A stretch of DNA of 64,000 nt. Origin: Dromiciops gliroides (taxonomy: Eukaryota; Chordata; Mammalia; Microbiotheria; Microbiotheriidae). The notes below the pieces were generated by a model. That model saw nothing but the letters and a program-made list of their open reading frames with translations, was not told where the DNA came from and searched no databases. Shown in pieces: positions 33,120 through 43,997 of this stretch (positions within the stretch are counted from its first letter, which is position 1; each line of letters begins with the position of its first letter). The position numbers and the translations under genes were made by a program. The stretch spans positions 480,938,669 through 481,002,668 of the forward strand of contig NC_057862.1 of assembly GCF_019393635.1 (NCBI RefSeq). Direction: 5' to 3'.

Positions 33120-33558
33120 AGGATTTCCTTCCCCTAGGCAGGTTGCGGCTATACCCATATATGGGAAAGGCTTTGGGAATTAACCCTGAGGAAAAAATGG
33201 GAGTCAGAGTCCCTTATGCAGTTGGATGCTGGACATCACATCCCTCTGGCAACTCCTGCCGTGGCACTGGTGCCAAACTGTACTGGCTCTGCCTCTCCTT
33301 TGGATCCACCAATGTTGCGAAGAGGGAGAACCTGCTACATGGGCAACAGCTTGTTTTCCATATTGATCCTCCCAAGCCAGCACCCTGGAGAGGACACTCC
33401 AGCTACTCCTCATGGGGTAGATACAACACGGGATGTGGCAGTTACCGGTTATAAGTCACTCAGGAGCTGCAGCTCCCGTATCGGACTGCACAGCCACACT
33501 GTGGCCTGTGGCTCTTCAAGGCTCTGATCCATGGTCTTCCGCAACTGGTGGAGGCCTA
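33114..33558. other. Unidentified CpG-containing block between TA tracts
   Basis: About 445 bases, clearly richer in G+C than its surroundings and with about eight CpGs. It is bounded on both sides by TA microsatellites. Its ends look like an imperfect inverted repeat: TAGGCAGGTTGCGG near 33136 and, reversed, TAGGCCTCCACCAGTTGCGG near 33540-33558. Overlapping frames (up to about 100 codons on plus, 69 on minus) cross it but match no protein I know. Candidates are a non-autonomous DNA transposon inserted at TA, or a fragment of a larger retroelement. Confidence 0.5.
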
Positions 33559-33600
33559 ATATATATATATATATATATGGAGAGAGAGAGAGAGAGAGAA
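33559..33600. repeat. (TA)n(GA)n microsatellite
   Basis: About 10 TA units followed by about 9 GA units, directly after the CpG-containing block. Confidence 0.97.
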
Positions 33601-33696
33601 GGTCCTAGTGTCCCTTTAGTTAGCTAGATAGTTGAAATAAAGCAACAGAATAAAATCTGTCCTCAAGAAACTTATATTCTTTTTCTTAATAATGAT

Positions 33697-33855
33697 GGGG
33701 GCGGGCTAGATAGCACAGTGGATAGAGCACTGGCCCTGGATTCAGGAGTACCTGAGTTCAAATCCGGCCTCGGACACTTGACACTTACTAGCTGTGTGAC
33801 CTTGGGCAAGTCACTTAAACCCCATTGCCCTGCAAAAAAAAACCAAAACCAAAAA
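33697..33855 (+). repeat. tRNA-derived marsupial SINE (WSINE1/SINE1-like)
   Basis: Sense copy: GCACAGTGGATAGAGCACTG, GAGTTCAAATCCGGCCTC, GACACTTGACACTTAC, CCCATTGCCCTGC and an A-rich tail. Flanks AATAATGATGG. B-type. Confidence 0.94.
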
Positions 33856-34182
33856 CAATAATGATGGTGGTGGTGTTGATTTTGTGTGTGTGTGTGAGTG
33901 TGCAAGATTTATAAAAAATGGAGAATATTTATATATTTGCATAATTCAAATTAGAATGGGTAGGGCAAAGAAAGAACCAAACAAAGTTCTCCAGGAAAAC
34001 TTAAGAAAAAAAATTATCTTTATATGGGGTGAGAAGCTGGTAAGAATATATAGAATACATGGTAACTGAGCCGATCTTTAAAGGTAAAGAAAAAAAAATC
34101 AAAGAATAAAAATCACTAAACTGTAATTAAAATATAAGTTGTGCATACATTATTTTTCAGCTACAAAATATGAGTTAAGTAT
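33856..34182. other. Unassigned DNA
   Basis: A short GT run near 33882; otherwise AT-rich with no gene. Confidence 0.5.
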
Positions 34183-34630
34183 TGTGAGAATCAGGGTGCC
34201 ACCCCCCTTCTGAGGAAAACATTGTGAGAACCAGGGCAGTGCCACCCTGAGGAGAAAGCATTTGACTAGCATAAAGGAAGTTACATCTATTCGTAGAACC
34301 ACCTGTAAATCATGTCAATCAATGCTACCAGCCAATTAGCTTGGAGCTGTGTGTGGGCATCACCCCTTCTTGTGGTCCTGCAGAGAGCTTCTGCAATAGG
34401 AGAATGGAGATCCTTTTTTTTTTTTTCTGTTGGAGGTTGAGGTAGCAGCAGCAGGTCCAGGGTAGCTAGGCTTCTTCTTTCTGCACTCCACATGTTCTTC
34501 CTCTTTCTTTTGCTAACTTCTCATATACTTTAATAAATTCTTAATGCTCAAAAACTAGTGTTATAAGCTTCTAATTTAAGGTGACCACACATTAGATTTT
34601 AGACATCACAATTAGATTTTAAATACCACA
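34183..34630 (+). mobile_element. Solo LTR, group 1
   Basis: Starts TGTGAGAATCAGGG and ends AAATACCACA, with near-identical 4-base flanks GTAT (34179-34182) and GTAG (34631-34634). Sense plus by CAGCCAATTAGCTTGGAG (34330) and CTTTAATAAATTCTTAATG (34530). The end holds GTGACCACACATTAGATTTTA. A partial direct repeat of ATTGTGAGAANCAGGG occurs near its start. 448 bases; no internal region. Confidence 0.85.
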
Positions 34631-35101
34631 GTAGATAAAGTAGCTTTGTGAATAATTTAAATAAAACTTGGATGCTGAAAATGGTACTCCATTGAGTAAT
34701 CAAAATATCATGCATCATGTTTAGGCTTTGGAAATGGGAACCACTGTACCATGGGAAAAGATACCTTCTTCTTCAATGCTGATCAGGAACCAAGAGAATA
34801 TAAATGGCCTCCTATGTAAATATTTGATATTTCTTTGGTACTTCTCCTGTGCCTTTACTATCTCTAAAGTTGGACAGTGGGTGGGCAAAATGATTCTAAG
34901 AATGACCCATCTTCACTAATTTATCTTGGTTCTTTTCTTCCTTTTCACTTCCTTTTCATCACATTCCCCACAAAGAGGAAATCTCATTTCCTCTCATGTC
35001 CCTAATACTACCCTTTCTTCCCATCCTCTCACATATGACCTTGCTTCCTACAGTTCTGAGTGAAATGAAACTTCCTAATATGACTAAGCTATACAGCTAG
35101 T
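34631..35101. other. Unassigned DNA
   Basis: 470 bases between two oppositely oriented LTRs; no gene or named repeat. Confidence 0.5.
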
Positions 35102-35473
35102 TGTTAAGGGCTACAATTCTAGCTAAACTGTCTAAAATATCTAATGAGTGGTCGCCAATAAATTAAAAGCTTTAGCAAGAGTTAGACTTTTAAGCATTTA
35201 TTAAGGAGAATAAGAATTTGGTAAAGAGAGAGAAAGGCCTAGATTCCTATCTCTTAAAGGGAGAGCACATTTCTAGCTCCGCTCTCCACCAGAGTCCTCA
35301 GGAAAGAGACTGTGAGACTGAGCGCCAGTCTCTTCCTTCCTCCTCCCACTAGCCCACGTCACTTCCCGATGCCAAAGAAAAGACTCCTGGTCTTGCCCTC
35401 AAAGACCTTCACTTCATGGGCAGAACTCTTCTACAGTAAGTCTCCAGCAGGTGGCATCATTCCAATTGTTACA
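35102..35473 (-). mobile_element. Solo LTR, group 1
   Basis: Plus strand starts TGTTAAGGGCTACAATTCTA and ends CCAATTGTTACA. A perfect 4-base duplication TAGT flanks it (35098-35101, 35474-35477). Shared blocks: CTAATGAGTGGTCGCCAATA, GACTTTTAAGCATTTATTAA (AATAAA on minus) and AAGTCTCCAGCAGGTGGCAT. 372 bases. Very similar to 48322-48681 and, more loosely, to 61258-61684. Confidence 0.9.
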
Positions 35474-35754
35474 TAGTGATGCCATTACATTAGGTGCAAC
35501 CTCTTACCTATCTGAACCCTTAGCGGTTTTCCAAGCTTAACAACTCCATCTCTTGCCTCAGACTCCTCTATTTCCATTATAACACACACACACACACGTA
35601 TAGTTTGTTATTTCATGGTATTTTATCTTATGATGTGATATAATATTGTCTTGTATTATATGAATAGGCAAAGCACTTACAGCTGGTGGGAATCAGGAAG
35701 AATGTTATAATGCCTCACTATGAGAAAAGTACTTTTTTATTAAAAGAAAATTCA
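35474..35754. other. Unassigned DNA with a short CA run
   Basis: (CA)n at about 35582-35597; the rest is AT-rich without a gene. Confidence 0.5.
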
Positions 35755-35911
35755 GGGGCAGCTAGATGGCACAGTGGATAGAGCACCGGCCCTAGAGTCA
35801 GGAGTACCTGAGTTCAAATCCGGCCTCAGACACTTAACACTTACTAGCTGTGTGACCCTCGGCAAGTCACTTAACCCCAATTGCCTCACTAAAAAAAAAA
35901 GAAAAAAAAAA
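35755..35911 (+). repeat. tRNA-derived marsupial SINE (WSINE1/SINE1-like)
   Basis: Sense A-type copy, near consensus: GGGGCAGCTAGATGGCACAG, CACTTAACACTTACTAGC, CAATTGCCTCACT. Flanks AAAAGAAAATTCAG on both sides. Confidence 0.96.
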
Positions 35912-36615
35912 AGAAAATTCAGATAATAAAATGACAGATCAATTTAAGGAACAATCTTTCCAACATTAGCACCTTTCACGGGACTCCAATGTTTCAATAA
36001 TAAGCAACTCAATTGTTCTAAACAGTGCCCTTTAACTCTCTGAGGATTACTAGAAATTTGGTAAATTGAAAGTTTAGTGCTTGCTGAAAGATGAGAATGT
36101 AAGTTGAGGGCCTCAAAGTTTCTTGGCAAATTTGAGATTTTGGAACAGTATTTGTCATGTTATTAGAAGGCTACTGCTTCTGTAATGACAACTTATTTGT
36201 CAGGAGACATTATAATAAACCAAGCACAGTTTGGGGTTCTATTGATCTTTTGCTGAAAGCTGAGACCTAGCTACATTCTGAAAAGCTTTCATTGTCAGCT
36301 TATTCCTCTCAATCATAAAATATTTTAGCCATCACTCAACTGGAAGCTATAGCAAAGAAAAATACCAACAAAAACAACAAAAACAGAAACAATATAACTG
36401 GGACTGGACTCTGCAGTAGAGTTGCTTACCTATTTCAGGTGAGTTTATAGAATTTTCTAGCAATTATAAATGCTTTTTGAGTCCTTAAATTCTATCATAA
36501 ACCCAAAATTTACCAGATCAAATTTGTAACCATGTACTTCATAATTCCTTAATACCCAATTCATAAGGCTATTTTCTCATGCCACAGTTGTACCTCATTC
36601 ATAAATAAGCTAATT
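35912..36615. other. Unassigned DNA
   Basis: No gene or repeat that I can support. Confidence 0.5.
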
Positions 36616-36740
36616 ATTTTATTAGATTATAACCTCCTCAAGAGTAATGTCTTTTTGTTGCCTTTTTCTGTATACCTAGTGTTTAGCATAATTCATGGCA
36701 CATAGTAAACACTTAATAATTGCTTCTTGACTGAATGACT
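36616..36740 (+). repeat. L2 LINE 3' end
   Basis: AACCTCCTCAAGAGTAATGTC, TATACCTAGTGTTTAGCAT and GGCACATAGTAAACACTTAA match the sense L2 3' end. Confidence 0.7.
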
Positions 36741-37375
36741 TGCCCTTATATCTGGGCCAAAGTTGAATGAATCACTTTAGCAAAGATCAGTTTCCTTGGG
36801 GGGCAGGCGGGGGGGAATGGGGAATACAAACATTAAGACAAAAGGTGTAATTGTGACCAGTATAAATTATTTGGCAGTCTACCTGCCAAGACAAGCAGAG
36901 GACTTATATAACCAGAACTATAAAACACTTTTCACACAAATAAAGTCAGATCTAAGTAATGGGAAAAATATTAATTGCTTATGGGTAGGCCAAGCCAATA
37001 GAATAAAAATGGCAACCCAACCTAAGTTAATTTATTTGTTTAGTGCTATACTAATCAAACTATCAAAAATATTTTATAGATCTAAAAATATATATCAACT
37101 ATTTATCTGGAAATACAAAAGTTCAAGGATATCATGGGAATCAATGGGAAAAAATACAAAAGAAAGTACCAGATCTCAAATTGTATTATAAAGCGGTAAT
37201 TATCAAAACAATCTGGTATTGGCTAAGAAACAGAGAGGTGAATCAGTGGAATAGAATAGGTACAAATCTCACCATAGTAAATTACTATAGTAATCTAGTA
37301 TATGATAAACCTAAAGATGCAAGCTTTGGGAACAAAAACTCATTATTTAACAAAAACTGGAAAACTGTATGGCAG

Positions 37376-37857
37376 TATCAGCCTGGAGGTGAGTTTGTGG
37401 AGAAACCTGGTCTGTTAGAGTACAAGGAGTATAGGGAATTGTTTCCTGAAAGGTAAGTTAAACTTAAGGATGGCTCATCCAAGGAACATAGTGAGGGTAA
37501 ATTGCAGCACTTTTAAGTCTTAGGATAGTTACATGATTTCCTCTAGTCCCAGGAAAATCACAGTGCTGACTCTAAGGGAAACAACTTTGGGAACTGAAAT
37601 TCCTTTGACACCAGAGAGAAGAGGAACTTTTAGGATAACTCCCTTTGAACAGTTAAAGAGACTCATAATTTGAAGAGGTCATCTAAGCGAACCCATTTCT
37701 GGGCAAGAATTCCCTCCAACATTTCCAACAAGTTAGCATCTAGGATTGATTGTCTGGATTTTGAGACTGAAGGCAGACCACCTACCTCCTGTGTATCTAC
37801 TTCAACAATCCCTGAAGTCTTTTCCACAGTGAAATCCAGTGAGAAACCAGGAATCAG
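37376..37857. other. Unidentified 482-base insert within L1
   Basis: Sequence foreign to L1, bounded by an imperfect 15-base repeat AAAACTGTATGGCAG / AAAACAATATGGAAG (37361-37375 and 37858-37872). The second copy also continues the L1 (GAAGAAACTA). No poly-A, no TG..CA ends, and no known protein. Small open frames at 37181-37456 (its end) and 37670-37879 have no recognisable motif. Confidence 0.55.
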
Positions 37858-38334
37858 AAAACAATATGGAAGAAACTAAATACAAATCTCTATCTCATAT
37901 TATATATTAAAATAAGGTCAAAATGGGTGCATGGTTTACACATAAAGGATGATACCATAAGCAAATTAAGAGAGTATGCAATCATTTATCTGTCAGATTT
38001 ATGGGCAGATGAAGAATTTAGTACCAAACAAGATAATAGAGAGGAAAATAAAATGTAAAATTGATAATTTTGATTATATAAAATCAAAAAGATTTTGCAC
38101 AAACAAAACTAATATAACTAAGATTACAAGGGAAACAAAAAACTGGGAAAGAAGTTTTGAAGCAAATATCTCTGATAAAGGCCTCATTTCTCAAATATAT
38201 AATGAACTGATTCAAATTTTCAAAAATACAAGTTATTCCCCAGTTGATAAATGGTCAAATATGAATAGGCAGTTTTCAGAAAAAGAAACCAAAGCTATCT
38301 ATAATCATATGAAAAAATGCTCCAGATCACTATT

Positions 38335-38487
38335 TTTTTTCTTTTTTTAGTGAGGCAATTGGGGTTAAGTGACTTGCCCAGGGTCACACAGCTAGTAAGT
38401 GTGTGTTAAGTGTCTGAGGCCGGATTTGAACTCAGGTACTCCTGACTCCAGGGCCGGTGCTCTATCCACTGTGCCACCTAGCTGCCC
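38335..38487 (-). repeat. tRNA-derived marsupial SINE (WSINE1/SINE1-like)
   Basis: Antisense A-type copy in L1 with 15-base flanks CTCCAGATCACTATT. It carries a small GTGT duplication (AGTAAGTGTGTGTTAAGTG) relative to its relatives. Confidence 0.96.
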
Positions 38488-39308
38488 CTCCAGATCACTA
38501 TTGATCAGAGGAATGCAAATTAAAACAACTCTGAGTTATCACCTCACACCTCTCAGAGTGGCAAATATAACAAAAATGGAAAATACTGGATATTGGAGGG
38601 GATGTGGGAAAGCTGTTGATGGAGTTGTGAAAATATCCAACCATTCTGGAGAGCAATTTGAAACTATGCCCAAAGGGCTATAGAACTGTGCAAACCCTTT
38701 GATGCAGTAATTCTGCTGCTAAATTAAATCCCAAAGACATCCCCCAAAAGAGAAAAAGACCTATTTGTACAAAAAATATTTATAGCAGCTCTTTTTGTGG
38801 TGGCTAAGTATTGGAAATCAATACTGTGGTATATGATGGTGATGGAATAATATTGTGCTATATGAAATATCAACAGGATAATTTCAGAGAGTCCTGGAAA
38901 GACTTGTATGAACTGATGTATAGTGAAGTAAGAAGAACCAAGAGAACATTCTGCACAGACACAATATTGTTTGATGAAGGAGTGTGAATGACTTAATTAT
39001 TGTCAGCAATACAATCACCCGAGACAATCCCAAAGGACTATCGATGAAACATAGTATCCACCTGCATAGAACTGATATTCATGCAACACAGAATGAAGCA
39101 TAGTATTGTTCATTTTCTTTCCTTTTTATTCTTTTATTCAAATTTTCTTATACAAAATAAATATGGTAATGTTTTACATAATCTTACATGTCTAACCTAT
39201 ATTTGACTACTTACTGACCCAAGGAGGTGAGAGGGGAGGGAGGGAAGTAGGAATAAAAATTGGAACCCAAAATTATAAATAAAAATGTTTCTTACTTTAA
39301 AAAAAATT

Positions 39309-39857
39309 AGTAAATGGGAAAAAAATACAACAAAGGAAACATTTGCTATCCATAGTGCTACACAAGATGGCAAAAATAGTAATGATCATTATGGTTATTG
39401 TTGGTATTATAATTACTTTTTATTTACATCTAACAGCTACAATAATTTGCACAAAGAGAACAAGTAGACATGAGTCGTTGGAATCTGTCAATATATTTTC
39501 TTGGCCAAAGTGGCATTTGTCCAAATGATTTAGAGAACATGGATAATCATTGCTTTGTTTCATTGGTTCAAAGAATCCTTGGGGAAGAAACTCACTATAC
39601 CAATGCAGATGGACAACTGCTTTATAACTTATAATTTTAGAGAGCTGCCCAAGGCACTGAACAGTTAAATAAATTGCCCAGTACTGATAGTACCTGTCAG
39701 AGTGAATCTTACTTAAACTAAGTCCCATTTTCTATCAACTACACCTGCTTCTTATTTCAATTTGCATATGGTTTATTATACCAGCTTTTACTGTTTTGCC
39801 CATTTTTTAAAAATATTTTTTCTTCAATTTAGCATGTAATAAGAGCAACCTCCTTCT
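39309..39857. other. Unassigned DNA
   Basis: No gene. Weak MIR-like ACTGAACAGTTAAATAAATT and TTGCCCAGTACTGATAG near 39655-39690. Confidence 0.45.
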
Positions 39858-40002
39858 TCTTTTTTTTTTTGGTGAGGCAATTGGGGTTAAGTGACTTGCC
39901 CAGGGTCACACAGCTAGTGTCAAGTGTCTGAGGTCGGATTTGAACTCAGGTACTCCTGAATCCGGGGCCGGTGCTCCATCCACTGCGCCATCTAGTTGCC
40001 CC
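39858..40002 (-). repeat. tRNA-derived marsupial SINE (WSINE1/SINE1-like)
   Basis: Antisense copy with GTGAGGCAATTGGGGTTAAG and CATCTAGTTGCCCC. Flanks AGCAACCTCCTTCT. It lacks the usual AGTAAGTGT segment after CACAGCTAG. Mixed A/B features. Confidence 0.94.
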
Positions 40003-40510
40003 AAGCAACCTCCTTCTACTAACCTGTATAATGTGTTAAAGTTTATTTTATGGAAAGTTTGGTATACCTATGTCCACATGCTACTTTGAACTGCTTTGCT
40101 GTTCATGTCTCCTCTTTAGAAGGTTCCCTTTCCCAATCTTTGAATATATAAATATCTTCATAAATGAGTAAGTTTAAGAGGGTTGAGTCCTCTTTGTATA
40201 TTAACTTTTACTATGTCTTAATCTATTGTGTTTGTTTAGACATAGGATATGAAAGTATGTGCTCTAACAATGCAGGTCAGCACTTTCTCTACAAGCTTAA
40301 AACTTAGATAGCTGCCTATAGCAATGGAAATCAAGTGACTTGTCCCAAATAATAGACACTTTTTGTATGAAAGGCAGAACTTGATCTTAGATCTTTCAAA
40401 GCTACCTTTTTGTCTCTTTCCATGCTGCCTCTCTTAGATATATGTAGCAAAGAATCCCATGTATACACTGAGGTTTCTAGACCTGTTTCCTCCATGAACA
40501 TATAAGTGAC
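40003..40510. other. Unassigned DNA with MIR-like traces
   Basis: A weak antisense MIR-like part at 40310-40420 (AATGGAAATCAAGTGACTTG). No gene. Confidence 0.4.
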
Positions 40511-40725
40511 TCAGTTTGGGTAGAGTGCTATCAGGAAGATGAGTTCAAAACCAGCCTCAGATACTTATTAGCTATGTGACCTTCAGGAAATCACTTAACC
40601 TTTGTCTACTTTAGTTTCTTCATCTGTGAAATGGTGAAGAGTACTAGTATTTTTAATGACGATAAAATGAAATAATGATTGTAAAACACTTTGCTAACTT
40701 TAATGCACTCTAAAAATGCATCTTC
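40511..40725 (+). repeat. MIR/MON1-type CORE SINE
   Basis: GACTCAGTTTGGGTAGAGTG, GAGTTCAAAACCAGCCTCAG, TAGCTATGTGACCTTCAGG, CACTTAACCTTTGTC, CTTCATCTGTGAAATGG and GTAAAACACTTTGCTAAC, in sense order. Confidence 0.8.
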
Positions 40726-40729
40726 CTTA

Positions 40730-41015
40730 TTTCAAATCTAGCCTCAGTCAAGTAGCAGTAGTTTGACCTGGGGCCAGTCACTTACCATGGTTTGCTTCAG
40801 TTTCCTCATCTGTAAAATGTACCAGAGGAGGAAATGGCCAAGCACTCCAGTATCTTTGCTAAGAAAACCATAATTCTGCGTGACTTTGTGTAAGTAACTT
40901 AACCCTCATTGTCCTGCCAAAAAAAAAAAAAAGAAAGAAAATTCCAAATGAGATCATGATGAGTCAGACATGACAGAAACAACTGAACAACAATGGCAAA
41001 GACAATGACAACAAG
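40730..41015 (+). repeat. MAR1-type SINE interrupted by a SINE fragment
   Basis: TCAAATCTAGCCTCAGTCA, GGGGCCAGTCACTTACC, CCTCATCTGTAAAATG, AGGAGGAAATGGCCAAGCA, AAGAAAACC, then after a 65-base interruption CCAAATGAGATCATGATGAG, TCAGACATGACAGAAACAAC. The interruption (about 40872-40936) is the last part of the abundant tRNA-derived SINE (TAAGTAACTTAACCCTCATT, GTCCTGCC, poly-A). Confidence 0.8.
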
Positions 41016-41050
41016 AGCTACTACAATGACTTATATGACAACAACAAAGA

Positions 41051-41051
41051 T

Positions 41052-41104
<53 letters not shown>

Positions 41105-41112
41105 TTAGTACT
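41051..41112. repeat. (ACT)n microsatellite
   Basis: About 18 pure ACT/CTA units, then two imperfect ones. Confidence 0.98.
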
Positions 41113-41942
41113 ACTGCTACTATATTTTCCTCATGTCAAGAAGTAATGGAATACTAAAAAGCATATTGGTAACACTGTACCTATGTTAGCCTGAGAAAGC
41201 CAGAAAAATGTTTTCAATCAGAAGTTTAGTGGATTTTTTCCTTCCTACTTTTGAGCTGACTCAGCTCAAATAGGACTATGTATATAAAGTTAAGAATGGC
41301 TGGCATATAACTGCCATTACTCAAATGACTAATGGGAGCTTGGCATCTTAAAGTATCTCCATCATCTGCTTTATGGATAGAGCATCCATCTGTCATCTCC
41401 TGGAAGCCTGCATCCATCATTACTTTGAAACTTCATTTTATAACACTGTCATTTTCTTGCAATTCATTGCTATTAGATAATTTTACCAACTTTTAGCCAT
41501 GGTTCTACAAGGCCAAATGGTTGGACAGACATTAGTACTATGGAGCTCCTAAACTGTGGATTGTATTATTGGACAAAGTGACCTCAAATTAAATATTTTT
41601 AAAGAACCACAAGACAACTTATTTCTTAAATAGTTCACATTATAGATCATAATATATAACATACACATAAAAATGCGATTAACATAAGGCAAAACAATTT
41701 TAAGATTTTCTCTAGCAAGAATCAATTAATCATATTGCTTGTTTTTATTTCTATTAATCATGAGTTTTAAAGTTTAGAAAGCCTATTCAGTAACCTTTAT
41801 TGTAATGTTTGAAAAATGTCTGACATGGTTCTGACTCAGTCATTCTCTGTGATCTCTGTGTTTTTCCAATTGTTTGATTTTGACTTTGGCACAGACTATG
41901 GATATGATATGTAAGACCTCTAATATCCCAGTGCTAAATATA
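41113..41942. other. Unassigned DNA
   Basis: No gene or named repeat. The open frame at 41226-41420 on minus has no recognisable features. Confidence 0.5.
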
Positions 41943-41998
41943 GCTGTGTGACCCTGGGCAAGTCACTTAACCCTCATTGTCCCATTTAAAAAAAAAAT
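41943..41998 (+). repeat. 5'-truncated tRNA-derived SINE
   Basis: Only the 3' part: TAGCTGTGTGACCCTGGGCA, AGTCACTTAACCCTCATTGT and a poly-A run. Confidence 0.88.
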
Positions 41999-42590
41999 TA
42001 TGGCGTAGAACTACCGAAGTGATGAAGTAACCCAGCCCTCAATTATGTCTCTCTTGGATCTATCAAATTTGTTGGTTTGGGTTTAGGGAATGGTAGATAT
42101 ATCTTTAAATGCTTAGTGTAGCTCAACCATCACCTGTGATTACTTCCATTCAACACCCCCTCCATAACAAATAAATAACAAAATAATAATACAATAACAT
42201 AACATATGATAAGAAACAAATAAGAAATGAACAAATGAATGAATGAATCAAGTAATCAAGCAACAAACATCCCTCCCCACACACACATATAAACACATTA
42301 TCCATCAAGGATACTTTTTATTATAAATTATTAATTGCCAACTTAAGTAGTACTAATATGAAAGGTATGAAAGCAAGAATTCCATCTTCACCTGATTGCT
42401 ATTGAAGTCTTATCTTTAAAGCATTTGATACAACTGGATTAAGGCTATAAAGCTGATTAGTTTGTTGCCTCACTTGAAACTTTATCTGGTAAACTACATC
42501 AGGCTGATCAAGTGCAGAAATCTGTGGCAGTCTCGTCCATGACACCAAGAGCTCTTTGCAGAGAACTATTAATCCAGAGAGACTACTTCT
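41999..42590. other. Unassigned DNA
   Basis: A GAAT/AATG short repeat near 42228-42250 and A/C-rich stretches; no gene. Confidence 0.5.
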
Positions 42591-42775
42591 CCCCAGGTAT
42601 TTGGTGTAATGGACTTAGAAGACCAGAGTTTAAGTATCATCTCTACCACTTGCTACCTTTGTAAAGTTAAGTCATTTTACTTCTCTCAGTCTGAATTTCT
42701 TTATCTATAAAATGTTTTATTCAAGTCATTTTTTGAAGTCCCTCGCATCTTTAAATCTATTAACTATAAGCTCCT
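42591..42775 (+). repeat. MIR-type SINE, degraded
   Basis: GGTGTAATGGACTTAGAAGA, CCAGAGTTTAAGTATC, CTACCACTTGCTACC, AGTCATTTTACTTCTCTCAG, TTCTTTATCTATAAAATG. Confidence 0.6.
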
Positions 42776-43843
42776 TTTTTTCCCAGGTCTTGATCTCCCT
42801 CTTTTCAGGCTCCAAATTCAATCTTTAATTGTAATCCTCTGCCTGGCAATTCTGTTTAATTCAACATGCAATGAAACTGTTTGGGGAAGAGGCAGGCCTA
42901 TGCTGCATGTTGCCTACAGAACTAAGCTCCAAGTTGGTTTGGAGGATGAAGATGTCACCCTTTGTGATTGTTTGAAGTGCGGATTGGTTTGAGAGTTTTG
43001 CAAAACAGAGACACTCTGCATTCCTGCTTTGAGAGAGGATGTGCAGTTTCAGACTCTTTTGGAGACTGATTTGAGAAATAAGTAGACAGACTTAGGAAGG
43101 AAGCACACAGACAAAGACAATCTCTAAAAAAGTCACTAATTTTTAGCTTGCCTTTTCAGAAACTCAGGAATTTCTTTTTAGATGAGCTCTTGGTTGCATA
43201 AGATCTTTTATGACTATCATCTAAAGGGCTTCTTCATTCTTGTATGTTTTCAGTAGAATCTTTGTTATTTTCTAATTTCTTTTTTTCTTTTGCTATTTGC
43301 TTGGAAAAATAGATTTTCTTATTATTCACTATTTCTCTTTGTCTTCTGCCTGCAGCAGTAAGCCCTTTTAAGGGCTAGTGAACAGAAAAACTCATGGTTT
43401 TCAACCTGAAAACTCAATCTCCTATACCAGCCATTGTTAGGCAGAGCAAATAGTTATATTTTCTGGTCTTGTATCCTCTCAGAGGAGAAGAAAATATCCT
43501 TGCTAATGGACCCTTTCCTTGTTCCCTTTAAGTCAAAAATCAGAAATTTACTTCGAGAGTAGTGGGCAAAATTCCAAAGATGTTTATCCATGCCTCCATG
43601 CAAACTACATTTAGAAAACCACTGTAGACTTAGGCAACATGCCAGCTCACATGTGTTTTGTGTATATGTAACTCCAAAAAGAAGCTCCCTTTATCCATTT
43701 AAGGAATCTTTAAAGGGGAAAAAACAATACTGCCACTCCCTAAGCCTGTTGAGCCACCCGCTGTTCTAAGGGCAAATAAAGGGGAATGTTTGAGAATCTG
43801 AGTAATCATTTGGCCATGGAGACAATAGAAATGGTAGAGAGGA
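42776..43843. other. Unassigned, possibly an old LTR-like element
   Basis: About 1 kb without a gene. The stretch 42860-43400 has more even composition and could be an old interspersed element, but no termini or family are recognisable. Confidence 0.35.
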
Positions 43844-43997
43844 GGGGGCAGCTAGGTGGTGCAGTGGATAAAGCACCAGTCCTGGATTCAGGAGTACCTG
43901 AGTTCAAATCAGGCCTCAGACGCTTGACACTTACTAACTTTGTGACCCTGGGCAAGTCACTTAACCCTTAACCCCCATTGCCCTGCAAAAAAAAACA
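43844..43997 (+). repeat. tRNA-derived marsupial SINE (WSINE1/SINE1-like)
   Basis: Sense B-type copy: GGGGGCAGCTAGGTGGTGCA, GGATAAAGCACCAGTCCTGG, GACACTTACTAACTTTGTGA, CCCCCATTGCCCTGC. Imperfect flanks ATGGTAGAGAGG / ATGGAAGAGAGG. Confidence 0.93.

Larger units (their letters stand above)
36830..39308 (+). mobile_element. L1 LINE, 3' half, with two insertions
   Basis: 5'-truncated L1 ORF2 and 3' UTR. Protein traces: KMATQPKLIYLFSAILIKL, YQLFIWKYKSSRISWES, ALKR.VIIKTIWYWLRNREV-like, DKPKDASFGNKNSLFNKNW, DNFDYIKSKRFCTNKTN, SDKGLISQIYNELIQIFKN and MNRQFSEKETK. Later come CAAATATAACAAAAATGG and ATCCCAAAGACATCCC, and the tail ends ATAAATAAAAATGTTTC plus an A run. Interrupted by an unidentified 482-base insert (37376-37857) and by a SINE (38335-38487). 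Frame broken in several places. Confidence 0.9.

Noticed and set aside
33002-33454. A 150-codon protein starting in the TA/CA repeat
   Set aside because: The N-terminal third is pure microsatellite translation; the rest is an unidentified block with competing frames on both strands.
34183-35473. A short provirus bounded by two LTRs
   Set aside because: Opposite orientation, different flanking duplications (GTAT/GTAG and TAGT) and a 470-base unrelated spacer.
43786-43971. Recurring peptide with GQLGGAVDKAPALDSG and FKSGLRHLTLTSCVTLG at many sites (also near 16390, 47658, 48920, 53962, 58976, 56080)
   Set aside because: It is one reading frame of the tRNA-derived SINE, so its repetition reflects SINE copies and not a gene family.
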